Source: Oreohelix idahoensis (lineage: Eukaryota > Mollusca > Gastropoda > Stylommatophora > Oreohelicidae). Taken from it: a stretch of DNA of 64,000 bases. The DNA is taken from the NCBI GenBank assembly GCA_024509875.1, contig JAMPIV010000581.1, positions 1,054,501-1,118,500 of the forward strand. Direction: 5' to 3'. Both the position numbers and the translations under genes were made by a program. Within the stretch, counting starts at the first letter, position 1. Each line of letters starts with the position of its first letter. Positions 35,434 through 45,683 of the stretch are shown here, piece after piece. The notes under the pieces are model-generated. The model was not told the DNA's origin, ran no database searches, and saw nothing but the letters and a program-made list of their open reading frames with translations.

Positions 35434-36991
35434 GTGTGGAAATTCGTACAAGCTGTTCTGTTAGTGTTTCTGTTATCATTGAATGTTTGTGGTGGTTGTT
35501 GTGGTGAAGTACCACTGACAAGGACGATGTCAGTAAGGTCGGGCTTACTGTAGTGGCCGACAGTTGTATAATATATATATATATAAGCGAATGAGTTCTT
35601 TAGTTTGGTCTATATTCTGTTATCACCCACACAACAGTATCGTAAGGTCAGGAAATCCACCAACGGGTAAGACGAATAAGGTTTTTCCTACGCATACACC
35701 ATTTATTGATCACAGCAACATTGACATCACGGATAGTACATTGTCACAGGTTATAAAATGAATCAGATCGCATGAATAGCAAATCAAGGAACAGTCAAAA
35801 ACATGTGGTAATAATCCAGAATGAAATTGGTTGCGTACACAGCAACTCACTATACATTGCATTAGCAAATATCCAAAGTTACAATGTCAAACGAGTGGTA
35901 ATAATCCAGAGTGAAATTGGTTGCGTACACAGCAACTCACTATACATTGCATTAGCAAATATCCAAAGTTACAATGCCAAACGTGTGGTAATAATCCAGA
36001 GTGAAATTGGTTGCGTACACAGCAACTCACTATACATTGCATTAGCAAATATCCAAAGTTATAATGTCAAACATGTGGTAATAATCCAGGATGAAATTGG
36101 TTGCGTACACAGCAACTCACTATACATTGCATTAGCAAATATCCAAAGTTATAATGTCAAACATGTGGTAATAATCCAGAATGAAATTTGTTGCGTACAC
36201 AGTAACTCACTATACATTGCATTAGCAAATATCCAATGTTACAATGTCAAATGTGTGGTAATAATCCAGAGTGAAATTAGTTGCGTACACAGCAACTCAC
36301 TATATATTGCATTAGCAAATATCCAAAGTTACAATGTCAAACGTGTGGTAATAATCCAGAGTGAAATTGGTTGCGTACACAGCAACTCACTATACATTGC
36401 ATTAGCAAATATCCAAAGTTATAATGTCAAACATGTGGTAATAATCCAGAATGAAATTGGTTGCGTACACAGCAACTCACTATACATTGCATTAGCAAAT
36501 ATCCAAAGTTACAATGTCAAATGTGTGGTAATAATCCAGAGTGAAATTAGTTGCGTACACAGCAACTCACTATATATTGCATTAGCAAATATCAAAAGTT
36601 ACAATGTCAAAGATGTGCTAATAATCCATAATGAATCTGTTCCCTTCAAAACACACTCTGGACACACTAGCGAGACTATAAACCGTCTCGAAGCTCTGCC
36701 AGATACATACTTACCGAGATTGTAGTTTCTCAGTACAACTCAGTAAAAATCTTTGCTCAAGCGCGAACTAACCGCTTGAGATGTGAGCTCAGCTCATCCG
36801 GATCTCTCCCCCAACTACTCCGAACATTTGAACACTTTCTTTATCTTTAAAAAACTAACACATACTCACTTGAGCTATGTTAAAAAAATGTAGCGTACAA
36901 AGCACCCAAATAAAAAATCATCTCATAACTTCAAACGTGCTTACTAGCGTGTCTATAAAAAATCAGACCCGTACGTAAGAATCCCAAACAA
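35434..36991. mobile_element. Satellite-cored non-autonomous element, possibly TTAA-targeted
   Basis: This 1.56-kb block splits the LINE thumb between INRGFL and the KTKMAVYRS region. TTAA lies at 35430-35433 and 36992-36995. Next to them the inner ends, compared as inverted repeats, read GTGTGGAAATTCGTAC on the left and TTGTTTGGGATTCTTACGTAC on the right, an imperfect match. The core is a 90-bp satellite, with about 370 bp of unique sequence on the left, including (AT)n at 35569-35585, and about 340 bp on the right. Unique flanks around a tandem core resemble the bivalve pearl/HINE-type elements, but no Helitron end motif is seen, and the exact ends remain uncertain. Confidence 0.6.
35800..36645. 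repeat. 90-bp satellite core, about 9-10 copies
   Basis: GTGGTAATAATCCAGA begins at 35805, 35895, 35985 and then every 90 bases to about 36615, with copies over 90 percent alike. Since 90 is a multiple of three and the unit lacks stops in one frame, a 317-codon plus-strand frame (35772-36725) arises, built of a 30-residue repeat with VVIIQSEIGCVHSNSLYIAL. I take it as non-coding: it has no start context and it sits inside a transposon. Confidence 0.93.
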
Positions 36992-36995
36992 TTAA

Positions 36996-37499
36996 TTGCT
37001 ACCGAAAAACATGAAAGTGGTTGGTAAGAAAACGAAGATGGCTGTATACCGCTCCACCTATGTCCCAGTCTTGACATATGGATACGAGTCATGGACAATG
37101 ACCACAACCCACAAAAGCCAGATCCAAACCTCAGAAATGAGGTATCTGAGGAAGGTGGTTAAAGTAACAAGAAGAGACATGGTCCGCAACCAGACGATAC
37201 GTCAAGGCCTAAAATCTCACCCCCTGCAGACCCAAGTAGAACAGTCCCAACTAAGATGGTTTGGCCATGTCTGCAGAATGGGAGAAGATCGGCTACCACA
37301 ACAAGCATGGGAAACAAAGAGCCAGGGATCCCGACTCACTGGACGACCCAGAGTCTGCTGGGAGGACAACATTAGACAATCTTTGAAGGACCGAGGACTA
37401 GAATGGAACCAGGCCAGGAGGAAGACAACCGATAGGATAGTCTGGCGCTCTCTCTTCCAAACCTCTACACCTCCCGGTAGAAGGGGAACGACCAAGTAA
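36996..37499 (+). pseudogene. LINE RT thumb and C-terminal region
   Basis: Resumes the LINE interrupted at 35429. It reads KKTKMAVYRSTYVPVLTYGY, EMRYLRKVVKVTRRD, LRWFGHVCRM and GRPRVCWEDNIRQSLKDRG, then RIVWRSLF near the end, all typical of the thumb and C-terminal connection of APE-type LINEs. The frame is open for 167 codons from a TTG, with a stop at 37497-37499. The 3' end follows at once as AAGTAAG repeats. Confidence 0.85.
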
Positions 37500-37508
37500 G
37501 TAAGTAAG

Positions 37509-37974
37509 TGATTCGTGTATACACACGTTAGAATCCTCGTCGGTGCTACGGAGTTCGTTTACTGTGCTGTACTGTGTTGAGATCCTCCGTGTGTAATCTA
37601 AGGGAGAAGATCGGAGCTCTGAAGAGTTTTCTGTGTGCAATGAAATGGGTCTTGAAAACCAAACCAAACCAAACCAAACCAAACCATTATGTTGTGACCT
37701 GTTCGGAGTCTGAAGATAACAGCTTGTTAATTCTGTCAAACTGATATTATACATCGTTCAGAAGAACGGATGCTCTGACTGACACTTGTTTCTGTATCTG
37801 CTTCTGATAAAACTCTTTGTTTTCAGTTATGCTTATATCAAGCTGAGGTAGCATTCCTTCTTCCTTTGCCAAAATGTGTCAGTCTTTTCATTGTTATTTA
37901 TGTTGTAAGGTGATAGGATCCATTATAACAACTCTACGTAATCGTTAATTTAGTTTGAAGAGTATTTAGAGTAT
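37509..37974. other. Spacer with a (CCAAA)n run
   Basis: Five to six CCAAA units lie near 37658-37686. No gene seen. Confidence 0.5.
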
Positions 37975-38990
37975 TGCTCTTAGGTCACTTAAGTTTGCAT
38001 TTGTTAGACATCAGCGGTTTAACCACAGATTGTGCATCTGTGAAGAAAGTCACATGTCTCTCAGTCTCTGCTGCCATTAGAATTTCATCAATAGTTTTCA
38101 TTACCCCTGATACTGATCTGTTGTTACTTCAGAATGTTTATGTTGCCACTGACAACTTTTTTGTGTGTACCATTGCTTAAATTCAGAAAATGTCCGTCAC
38201 CTTCATTATCTGGTGCATTAGACACTGAGCCAAGTGTAAGCCTGGGTCAGGTGTACCATGGGTTATGTAATTTATGGTTAGTGCTCGTCTTTCTTTTACC
38301 GTCTTGCTGCTCTATCTTTTAAATACCAATGATGTTTCTACCGTTTCAGAGAAGCGCTCCTGTTGTCAAACAGAAGCATGTGTGCAGTGCGTGTAGCTTT
38401 GTTGATGAATTATGTATTGGGTCTGTTATTATTTTTGTTTTTGCTATATCTACAAATGTGCAACGCTTTAGTCTTCTCCTTGTTAAACTATTTATTTACT
38501 GGTACATTGAATGGTCTGTCAGTGTCCTAAAATTCTCTGCTTGTTGGGTATTTTAATTGGGTATTAATTTTGCGCTCTATTAAGTTTCCTACACATCTAA
38601 GTAGACTGATGAGTCTGTAGCCATTCGGCTCTGTCAGATCTTTGTATTTCTGTGCTACTGCTATCAATATTGCATCTTTCTATGCCTTTAGCTCAATTCA
38701 TTTTTTTCTAGCTGCAGTTTACGACGTCCAAAATGTTCTTTTTTGCCTGGGTGCCTTGGCCTATTAACATATCATTCGTTATCCCATCTTTTTACGGTGA
38801 CTTATTTTTCTATAGTGACCTCATTGCCTCTTCTGTTCCTTCCACTGTTAAGTTTGCCATCATGTGCTCATCTGGTGCAGTTTTTCTGTTGTCACAACTC
38901 CTTTGTTTATCAATGATGGCGTCTTTCTTGTCTATCGGGGCATCAATGTGCTTTGCTCTGTCATAGTGTCCAATAGGTGCATTTGCAGCT
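37975..38990 (-). pseudogene. Decayed LINE RT and RNase H, minus part
   Basis: From 38990 on the minus strand: LTVEGTEEAMRSL, KDGITNDMLI, YKDLTEPNGYRLISLL and NLIERKINTQLKYP from RT. RNase H remnants follow, ending in ETERHVTFFTDAQSVVKPL near 38010-37985. The FFTDAQSV block matches the RNase H part of the chimeric ORF at 43524-44567, so both come from one LINE family. Stops and shifts are common. The preceding linker of the same element lies inverted on its right. Confidence 0.65.
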
Positions 38991-39400
38991 TTTTCCCCTA
39001 TTCAGCATGTTAGCACCTTGTTTGAAAGAACTACAAACCATACTGGACTGAAGAATTACAAAAGCTTGAAGATTAAGTAACAACAGCCAGAAACATGGCA
39101 GACAGAGAAAATAACTGACGCAAACAGCTTACTCAAATCCTTGGCTGCAAAATACAAAAACGAATTAAATCAAACAACAGAGACTGCTCGATGCACACAA
39201 TAGGCAATCTCAGCCTAGATAAAAAAAGGACCAAACTGTGGAAACTGCCTAGAAACGTGAACAATGAAGAATCGTTTAAAAAACAAAAAGGCAGAACAAA
39301 GTCATTTAAAAAATGGCACTCAAGGACGCACGACATATTTGTTTGGATAGAACAACTTTAACGCTGTCTGAGTGCAATCTGAATGTTATAAAATCATTTT
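38991..39400 (+). pseudogene. Inverted upstream (linker) part of the same LINE
   Basis: Plus-strand blocks resembling the endonuclease-RT linker of these LINEs occur: a YWTEELQKL-like segment (39040-39065, frame-shifted), LLKSLAAKYKNELNQTTETA (39130-39190) and NVNNEESFKKQKGRTKSFK (39255-39315). It is opposite in strand to the RT at 37975-38990 and adjacent to it. A 5' part inverted relative to the 3' part is the product of twin priming. Confidence 0.5.
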
Positions 39401-39921
39401 TAAACGAAATGACGATTTACAGTAATGTCATAAACATGACAAATCTTAACAATAATCATATTTGTTATTCAGAAAAAGGTAGCTGAGCAGAAGAATGGTT
39501 AGAGCTTTTGCTGTTCGAAGCACAGTACTGGGTTCATAACATGATAGCATCTCTCTCCAGTCTACTCTGGGGATTACTAAGGAAAGGCAAAAGCAGAGAG
39601 TATGGGAACCATTCCTTCCTGCAGCTCAAAGCGAAGACATTGTATAGTGAAATCGTATCAGTTCTCTCCACTAAAACAGGAAATGAATGAGACAGCCTTT
39701 ACATTTGTCAAAGCAGTGCAGAGAGATCTTTCCGTATTCAATGTGGAATGTTTTCTCTGTCTGTCCACATGCTCATTCTATCTACCTTTCGGTCCATTTC
39801 GTTGTATCTGTCCATCTTTCTCCCTACTTCTCTGTTCATGTGTTTATCTCCATGATTACATGGCCGTCTGTGTACCTGCATAATTACTTGTCTTTTAGAT
39901 TAACACCACTTTATTCTACAG
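39401..39921. other. Probable intron, non-coding
   Basis: Ends in a polypyrimidine-rich stretch and TTATTCTACAG at 39921, the acceptor of the next exon. Confidence 0.4.
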
Positions 39922-40079
39922 CCAATGACAAAGTAATAACATTTAGGTTGTTGATAACACTGTTGATTGTGGTTTTATTGTGTGGCACAACCTGTCTGTT
40001 ATATCTGCTGAAGAAACTGGAAATCCCCGACTATTTGAACGATTTATCCACTGCAGAAAGCGATGACAGAAATTCGTGA
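39922..40079 (+). CDS. Candidate terminal exon: transmembrane helix and short tail
   Basis: The acceptor TTTATTCTACAG ends at 39921. Read in phase 1, the exon encodes about 51 residues ending at TGA 40077-40079. After NDKVITF comes a hydrophobic helix of about 22 residues containing LLITLLIVVLLCG. A cationic stop-transfer KK follows, then a tail of about 20 residues (EIPDYLNDLSTAESDDRNS) rich in acidic and polar residues. This is a type I single-pass membrane anchor with a short cytoplasmic tail. An AATAAA lies at about 40291. The phase-1 entry fits the phase-1 exit of the EGF exon at 14674-14808, so both may belong to one receptor gene, but no exon between them was found. Chance hydrophobic reading is the main alternative. 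Confidence 0.5.
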
Positions 40080-42615
40080 AGATAAATGGACGTTGCAATA
40101 TGTTAGCTCTACGGAATTCTACGAACTGATCTTTCATCAAATTTCATTAGACTGCTTAAATAATGTGAATAGTCACTATTCTTCATTGGTTCCTAAACCC
40201 ACGCCCTCATAAAAGTACATGGAGTTGGGAGTCTACATTACTTTACGTACGGGATACTTCGACCATTGACAAGAGATGACAAAAAAATTAATAAAATGGG
40301 ACACACCTTCCAGTGCACGTTTACAAATATTTTTAGTGTTTTTTAATACTTTGTGATGTCCTTTTCAGTTATAGTACTTTTTAAGAATGATTTTTTCCTC
40401 GGTTTCTGTTTTTCTGGATTGAAAAAAATGAGACGTTAGTACCGCTGGAGGCGACCCAGTGCAAGTGATCATCTAGTACAAACACTCAGATATCTCAAGA
40501 TCTACCTAGAAATACATTATGCATGGTTTAAGGTTGAAAATATTTGCAATTTCAAATTAAGACATCTTGTGTGTAACTTTTGTCCTTGCTGAACGATCCG
40601 TTTCCAGTACTTCCATGAACATGTTCGTATACAATTTAAAATAAACAGCATTTGACTGAATGTTAAATACACTTGCAAGAAATGGTCGCTTTAAGCTGAT
40701 CATGAATCAAGTGAGTTTAAGTAAGTTAGCTCATGGGATTTTCCTTACAAAGCAGGAAAACATACTTTTAATTAAGTGAACATTGTTCTTTTGAGCGCCG
40801 TCGGGAGAGATAAATAGCAAAGACAGTCTCATAGCAAATACTGCCGTAGAAACGTAAAGTGTTAGACACTTCGCTGTACTAAATCCAGCATCCAGAGATG
40901 GGGGTGACCAGTTCGATTGAGGTAGTAATACTATAATACTGAAGTTATTGCAAGTCAGAACTAATTTATTATATTGGTTAACTCAAGCATCTGCAATGGC
41001 AATAAAAAATAAAACTGTTTAACATTGCATCGTATTCATGATGCTTCATGTTAAACTCACGAAACACATTGATGTACAGTAAATAAACTTTTTTTTTTTA
41101 AATGTGAACTATTTAACAAATTAGTTGTGTTAAGTGGAACAAATATGACTACCAAGTTACAGATAGTCTATACATAAGTCAGTGTGTATAATCTCGGATT
41201 CTTCTAAAACACCGGATATTCATTAGAAAGAATGGCATTAAATGCTTTAGAAAATCAGAATGTGATGGTAATTTGACACGTTTCGGCAGTTTACACTTTT
41301 TTTTGGGTACAAATCAATTGATATTATTTATAAAATCTACCATAATTAAAATATTCCATTCTTTGTACAACAGTACATTCATGACTCTAAAAAATAAATA
41401 TCACATCATTCATCAACATCTGTCACTAATTATGAAACCCTCAGTTTATTGTGCAGGGTGAAAATGTGAGCAAAAATTATCTAGACCACAGCGTGTTTTT
41501 CTGTTGAGTCCTGAACGTTTCAAACGTGACCCCAATGTTATATTCCATAGCTTTACTTGCTATTAGCAGTTAAACGTCGTGTTGGACCCGGGAGCCTCTA
41601 GGGAGACAACAATGAGACTACCGATCACTCTGGCATATCATAAGTGGAGGCTAATATGACGTTGGTGCTTGGGGATGGAAACATCATCATGTAAAAGTGA
41701 CCGTTGCAGAAGCCACTACTACAAGAGCGCATAAATAATGGAGTGGTTGTGACAGTCCATCGACCATATTAGGTTGTTTATTTACCAGATGCTCGACTCA
41801 TCAAATGTTCAATTGCTTATTTTGCAGTGCAACGAAAGGCTATACGCCTCAGATTAACATTCCCACTACTTCGTAGAGGCGAGTAAAAACCTCAGTCACA
41901 ACGCTCCCTGACTAACCCCGCAGTCCGTTATAGTGTGTTATTGGCCATTACCACCCCCACAATGTACACAATGTTATTTGAACAACACAACTTTCCAATA
42001 TTACACAAAGATACTCTTGAAGATATATCAACTACAGATGCAGGTTTTTCTTGTCTTTACTGATGAAGATCCCAGAACACAGCGTTTGTTCCACATTGAA
42101 CATCATTTGCATTGAAATATGAAAGCATGTCCTTAGTCGTCTTCCTAGAGGCTGGAATAAATTCTAAGTTGTTGGTCGTTTATATCAAGTCTTAAGTTAC
42201 CTGTTTAGTCAAGTCACCAAGTACTTCTAACACCTGTTTGGGAATCCTTGATCTAAAGTTCTCACATACAAGTTCTATCCTTGATGTTATTTTTCGTATC
42301 TAGACATCTCCTGGCTTGAGAATCACTGAGCTAGCTTAACAATAGTAAAATCTGTCTTAAATGTTATTGTTCTTTTCTGGAATGATGATTACGTCATAAT
42401 GGTTCTCATCTTGTTAAATTGGCTTCTATAAGTTGAAAGTAGTGTGATAGGGTGGGCGAGATGATGATGATGCTGTTGTGATATGTGATCACTTTCTTGC
42501 ACACTCGCAACCAACCCGATCGACAATAAAACTCTAATTCTAAGGCAGGGGCAGTATTTATTTATACAACCCTGTCAGTGACCCTAACCCACAAAGCAAA
42601 CTAATGAACAAACGG
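40080..42615. other. Non-coding stretch after the candidate last exon
   Basis: Contains a possible polyadenylation signal (AATAAA near 40291), a fragment of the SINE-like sequence found at 45160-45450 (about 40858-40915: GTGTTAGACACTTCGC, then TCCAGCATCCAGAG), and a segment near 41690-41735 that resembles the diverged repeats at 45930 and 46270. No gene seen. Confidence 0.45.
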
Positions 42616-42693
42616 TTCTTGTGTGATAATTCACCGGCAAATTAAAATTGTGGCAATTTATAACCCAAACCGAGCACCGTACTCTTTCCTTAC
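42616..42693 (+). repeat. Left arm of an inverted repeat pair (partner 45613-45683)
   Basis: TTCTTGTGTGATAATTCACC and the bases to ACCGAGCACCGTACT recur reverse-complemented at 45613-45683 at roughly 90 percent identity. The 3 kb between holds a hAT transposase remnant, so the arms could be ends of one element; two copies of a dispersed repeat are equally possible. Confidence 0.6.
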
Positions 42694-42952
42694 AATTTTT
42701 TTCTTTTTTTTTTCGCCTGCGCGGGGTTAGTCCATTTAGCAGGTAGGGGTTGCGGGTTACTCTATTATGTATTTTCGCAGGTAGGGGTGGTAGCATGGGT
42801 CATTTTTCAGCATGGCACGTTGTTTATGTATTTATTTTGTTTAATGTAAAATTTTTGCCTCGTCTTGGCGAGGCGCGTTCCGTTCCGCCTAGTCGTTTAT
42901 ATTAGGGCGCATGTCCTAATATAAAAGACCCTTAAGTCTACGGAATTGCTAG

Positions 42953-43030
<78 letters not shown>
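42953..43030. repeat. (ATC)n microsatellite, LINE 3' tail
   Basis: About 25 ATC units. On the minus strand this is (GAT)n placed just after the 3' end of the LINE fragment at 43031-43350, so it is probably the tail of that element. Confidence 0.9.
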
Positions 43031-43350
43031 GCTTTTAAGTCCCTAAGGAGCATTTGCTTTATACCAAGTCTTCCTTTCCTCTATCATCAGCTCAGAGTCT
43101 TTCCATAACTTCTTCATCCTCTTCTTGTCTGTCATCAGTTCTCTTCTCCGTGTATTCCTTGGTCTTCCTCTGCCTCTCTTACCCTGGGGGTTCCAGACCA
43201 AGGACTGCCTGGTAAAGCTATAAGCAAGATTGCTCAGTGTGTGTCCTATCCATCTTCAGCGTCTTCTTCTCATGTCTCGTTCATCTGGCACTTGCCTGGT
43301 TCGTGTCATCAGTTGCACATTAGTGATCTTGTCATACCACTACAATCCTT
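43031..43350 (-). pseudogene. LINE RT C-terminal fragment with 3' end
   Basis: Minus-strand reading gives KITNVQLMTRTRQVPDERDM, RWIGHTLSNLAYS, WNPQGKRGRGRPRN and RMKKLWKDSELMIEERKTWY, the conserved C-terminal region of this LINE family, then the (GAT)n tail. Frame is broken at least once (near 43258). The 5' part is missing. Confidence 0.8.
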
Positions 43351-43523
43351 CTATTTTAGACAAGCGACCATTTATGAGAGCGTCCGTGGTTTCAGCGCGG
43401 GCTTCTGGCGACAAAGGTAGCGGGCTGGAGACATGGTGGCGTAACGCTACGATCTACCCAGCGGTAAGTGGATGGATACCTGACTCTGCTCTGAAAGGTA
43501 AAGGCAGCCAGGAGGGGAGCTGG
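43351..43523. other. Short unassigned segment
   Basis: GC-richer than its surroundings (GCGGGCTTCTGGCGAC near 43398). No element identified. Confidence 0.35.
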
Positions 43524-44567
43524 TTATAGCACTACTCCGAGATCATCCAGGTCTGTATTATTTTGGCTTTTTAATGTCGCAATTACTGACTGTGCATCAG
43601 TAAAGAAAGCAACTTGTCTCTTTGCGACTTGTCTCTCTGCGCTTTCTTCTGTCAATATAACCTCTGCTACAGTTTTCAGGGCCTCTGCCTCTGCTCTGAA
43701 GTTGTTGGAGAATCGTCCTGTCGCCACTGACAGCCTTTTTTCTGCACCAGCGCTTAAGGTCAGAAAGACACCCCCACCTCCATTTTCTGTTGCATTTGTT
43801 TCTGATCTATCTGTGTATGCATGGGTCCAGATGTTGCGTGGATAATGTTTCTCTAAGTATTTTGTAAACGACTGTGACTGACGAAGCAATCCAAATACAT
43901 CATTCAACTTTTGATAAGCTTTCTGGCGTTTTGACAAGGTAGAGAGCAAGCTATCAATAAGGACAAGAAATGTTCGGCTTTTAAACTGCTGAGAAGGCGT
44001 CTGAGATTTATCAATTGTGCTGGAACCACTGAAATCATCATACTCTCGATTTCGTTTGTGTTTTCTTCGAGTTTGTTCTTGATAATGTTCACACTCAGCC
44101 ACATCCTTGGCCTTTTGCTCTATGTCTGCAAAAGCAGACCGCATAGCTTGAATATACCCCCGCAGGGATTCATAGAGTGCACAAGCTGTATTCAAATCTT
44201 GGATAGAAGATTGCAAAGAAGCACTGGTCATTTGAAAACGGTGTAATACTTGATCCCACAGTATGATCATTATTCCAGTTTCTAACTTCATCATGGTTGA
44301 AAGTAGACGAGCCTGTTGATGACACTCTGCCTTCTGATCATTGTAATCTGAAAGATCATCCAAGACTTGTTTTATTGCAGAAAAGCTGTGTAAAAGTGCT
44401 TTTGTTGGATCTGCCCAAGCGGACCACCTGGTATCTGACAGTCTTTTCCCAAAGGGCAAATGGGACTTATTATGAGTACCACCAGCACATAATGTAGTAG
44501 AAAGGAGACCCCACCGGTAGGTAGAAGCAGAAAAGAAGGTGTACAGGCAGGCTTTCAACAAATCCAT
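43524..44567 (-). pseudogene. Chimeric ORF: hAT/ZMYM-type transposase fragment joined to LINE RNase H
   Basis: An uninterrupted 347-codon frame has two unrelated parts. Residues 1 to about 230 resemble the C-terminal region of ZMYM1-like hAT transposases: YRWGLL, KRLSDTRWSAWADPTKALL, a long helical segment with TGIMIILWDQVLHRF, HKRNREYDDFSG and a final FKSRTFLVLIDSLLSTLSKR. Residues 231-347 are a LINE RNase H: WTHAYTDRSE, FRAEAEALK and FFTDAQSVIATLKSQ carry the D, E, D residues, although the usual TDGS is TDRS. The join lies near 43877. The hAT N-terminus (zinc finger and first catalytic block) is absent, and the RNase H part stops before its last motif. It is probably an accidental fusion by insertion; whether it is transcribed is unknown. 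Confidence 0.75.
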
Positions 44568-44882
44568 AGAAAATGACTGCTTCTGTCCGCAAACAGTTAA
44601 GATAAAAGAAATAAAGAGTCACACAGTCACCCTGTTATGCTCTTTCTCTCACAACTTCGTGACATCAAATGAAAAGGCGCTAAAGATGGCATACATCACA
44701 AGATCATTGGTTTAACGCTCTTATTAGAAGATGACCAAAAAATGATGTAAATATTTATTGGCGCGGCTCCCTAAAAGCGCGGGGCTCGTAGCATATGCTA
44801 CTTTTGCTACTAAGTTAATCCGGCTCTGATTAGGTAAATATTTGACAAGGATCAGTGCATAGTGAGGGAGGCGACCAATTCC
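44568..44882. other. Non-coding spacer
   Basis: No feature recognised. Confidence 0.4.
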
Positions 44883-44935
44883 CCACCCAGCCCTCTCCAC
44901 CCAGCCCTCTCCACCCAGCCCTCCACACCCAGCGG
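44883..44935. repeat. 15-bp repeat, about three copies
   Basis: CCACCCAGCCCTCT recurs with a 15-base period, ending in a variant CCACACCCAGC. Confidence 0.85.
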
Positions 44936-44964
44936 TGAAAACAAATAAAGGATTTCTTGCCAGG

Positions 44965-45145
44965 GTAGTTTTGTGGGTTTTGTGGACCCTGAAAAGGACC
45001 GTGGTAGGAGCAGTTTTGTGGCTTTTGTGGGCCCTGAAAAGGACCGTGGTAGGTGCAGTTTTGTGGGTTTTGTGGGCCCTGAAAAGGACCGTGGTAGGTG
45101 CAGTTTTGTGGGTTTTGTGGGCCCTGAAAAGGACCGTAGTAGGTG
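44965..45145 (-). repeat. 45-bp repeat, four copies, each with a histone-like 3' stem-loop
   Basis: GGACCCTGAAAAGGACC at 44984 and GGGCCCTGAAAAGGACC at 45029, 45074 and 45119 mark an exact 45-base period. On the minus strand each full copy reads GGTCCTTTTCAGGGCC then CACAAAA. It folds into a six-pair stem (one G-U) with a UUUC loop and an A-rich 3' flank, close to the stem-loop of animal replication-dependent histone mRNAs. No histone coding sequence is adjacent. Confidence 0.8.
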
Positions 45146-45149
45146 CAAT

Positions 45150-45450
45150 CAAGATCAGTCAGGTACCCTTTTACAGCTGGTTAGACTGATGCGAGACACT
45201 ACCAAGCTTTGAACCCGAAACCCGGTAACTTATTGCGGTAGTTTAGCGTTAGAGAATTCAACATACTAGGTCGCTGCCGTTGCCTTCTCTAACTCAAGAT
45301 CAGAGTCAGGTACCCTTTTACAGCTGGTTAGACTGATGCGTGACACTACCAAGCTTTGAACCCGAAACCCGGTAACTTATTGCGGTAGTGGAGTGTTAGA
45401 GACTTCACCACACTAGGTCCAGCATCGAGAGGTGGGGCCTACCTAGCTAT
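45150..45450 (-). repeat. Tandem duplication of a tRNA-SINE-like unit
   Basis: CAGGTACCCTTTTACAGCTG and about 100 following bases occur twice, starting near 45159 and near 45306. On the minus strand each unit contains GGGTTCAAAGC (B-box-like) and, upstream of it, GTGTGGTGAAGTCTCTAAC (weakly A-box-like). A fragment of the same sequence lies near 40858-40915. Probably part of a degraded SINE family. Confidence 0.6.
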
Positions 45451-45612
45451 AAATGGGTACTTAACTTTGAGTTACGGAAGGAAAAGACAGCGAGGATGGA
45501 AACTGGTCTCTCCTTTTTAAAAAAATGTATTTCTTGTCCTTGTCACCTGTTTGTAACTGTTTCTGGGGAGGGGGGAATCTCACAATGTGAAATGATCCTT
45601 TTTCAGTCAAGA

Positions 45613-45683
45613 AAAAGTACGGTGCTCGGTTTGGGTTATAAATTGCCACCATTTTAATTTGCCGGTAAATAATCACACAAGAA
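45613..45683 (-). repeat. Right arm of the inverted repeat pair
   Basis: Reverse complement of 42616-42693. The arm ends outward with CACACAAGAA. No clear target duplication was found next to either arm. Confidence 0.6.

Larger units (their letters stand above)
29890..37508 (+). mobile_element. APE-type LINE (RTE-like) carrying three nested insertions
   Basis: The host LINE begins with a GC-rich leader near 29890 and ends in short AAGTAAGTAAGTAAG repeats near 37508. Endonuclease, RT and the C-terminal region occur in order on the plus strand, interrupted by a GAA retroposon (30360-30568), an LTR-like element (31342-34016) and a satellite-cored element (about 35434-36991). Removing these leaves about 3.2 kb, the size of an RTE-type element. 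The endonuclease resembles the proteins often annotated as craniofacial development protein 2-like. The clade assignment is my inference. Confidence 0.8.

Noticed and set aside
35772..36725. 317-codon open frame of 30-residue repeats as a repeat protein gene
   Set aside because: It is a by-product of a 90-bp satellite whose unit lacks stops in one frame, and it lies inside a transposon with no promoter or start context.
44724..45212. Overlapping frames with LFRAHKTHKT or VLWALKRTVVGA repeats
   Set aside because: Explained by the 45-bp repeat, which is open in several frames.
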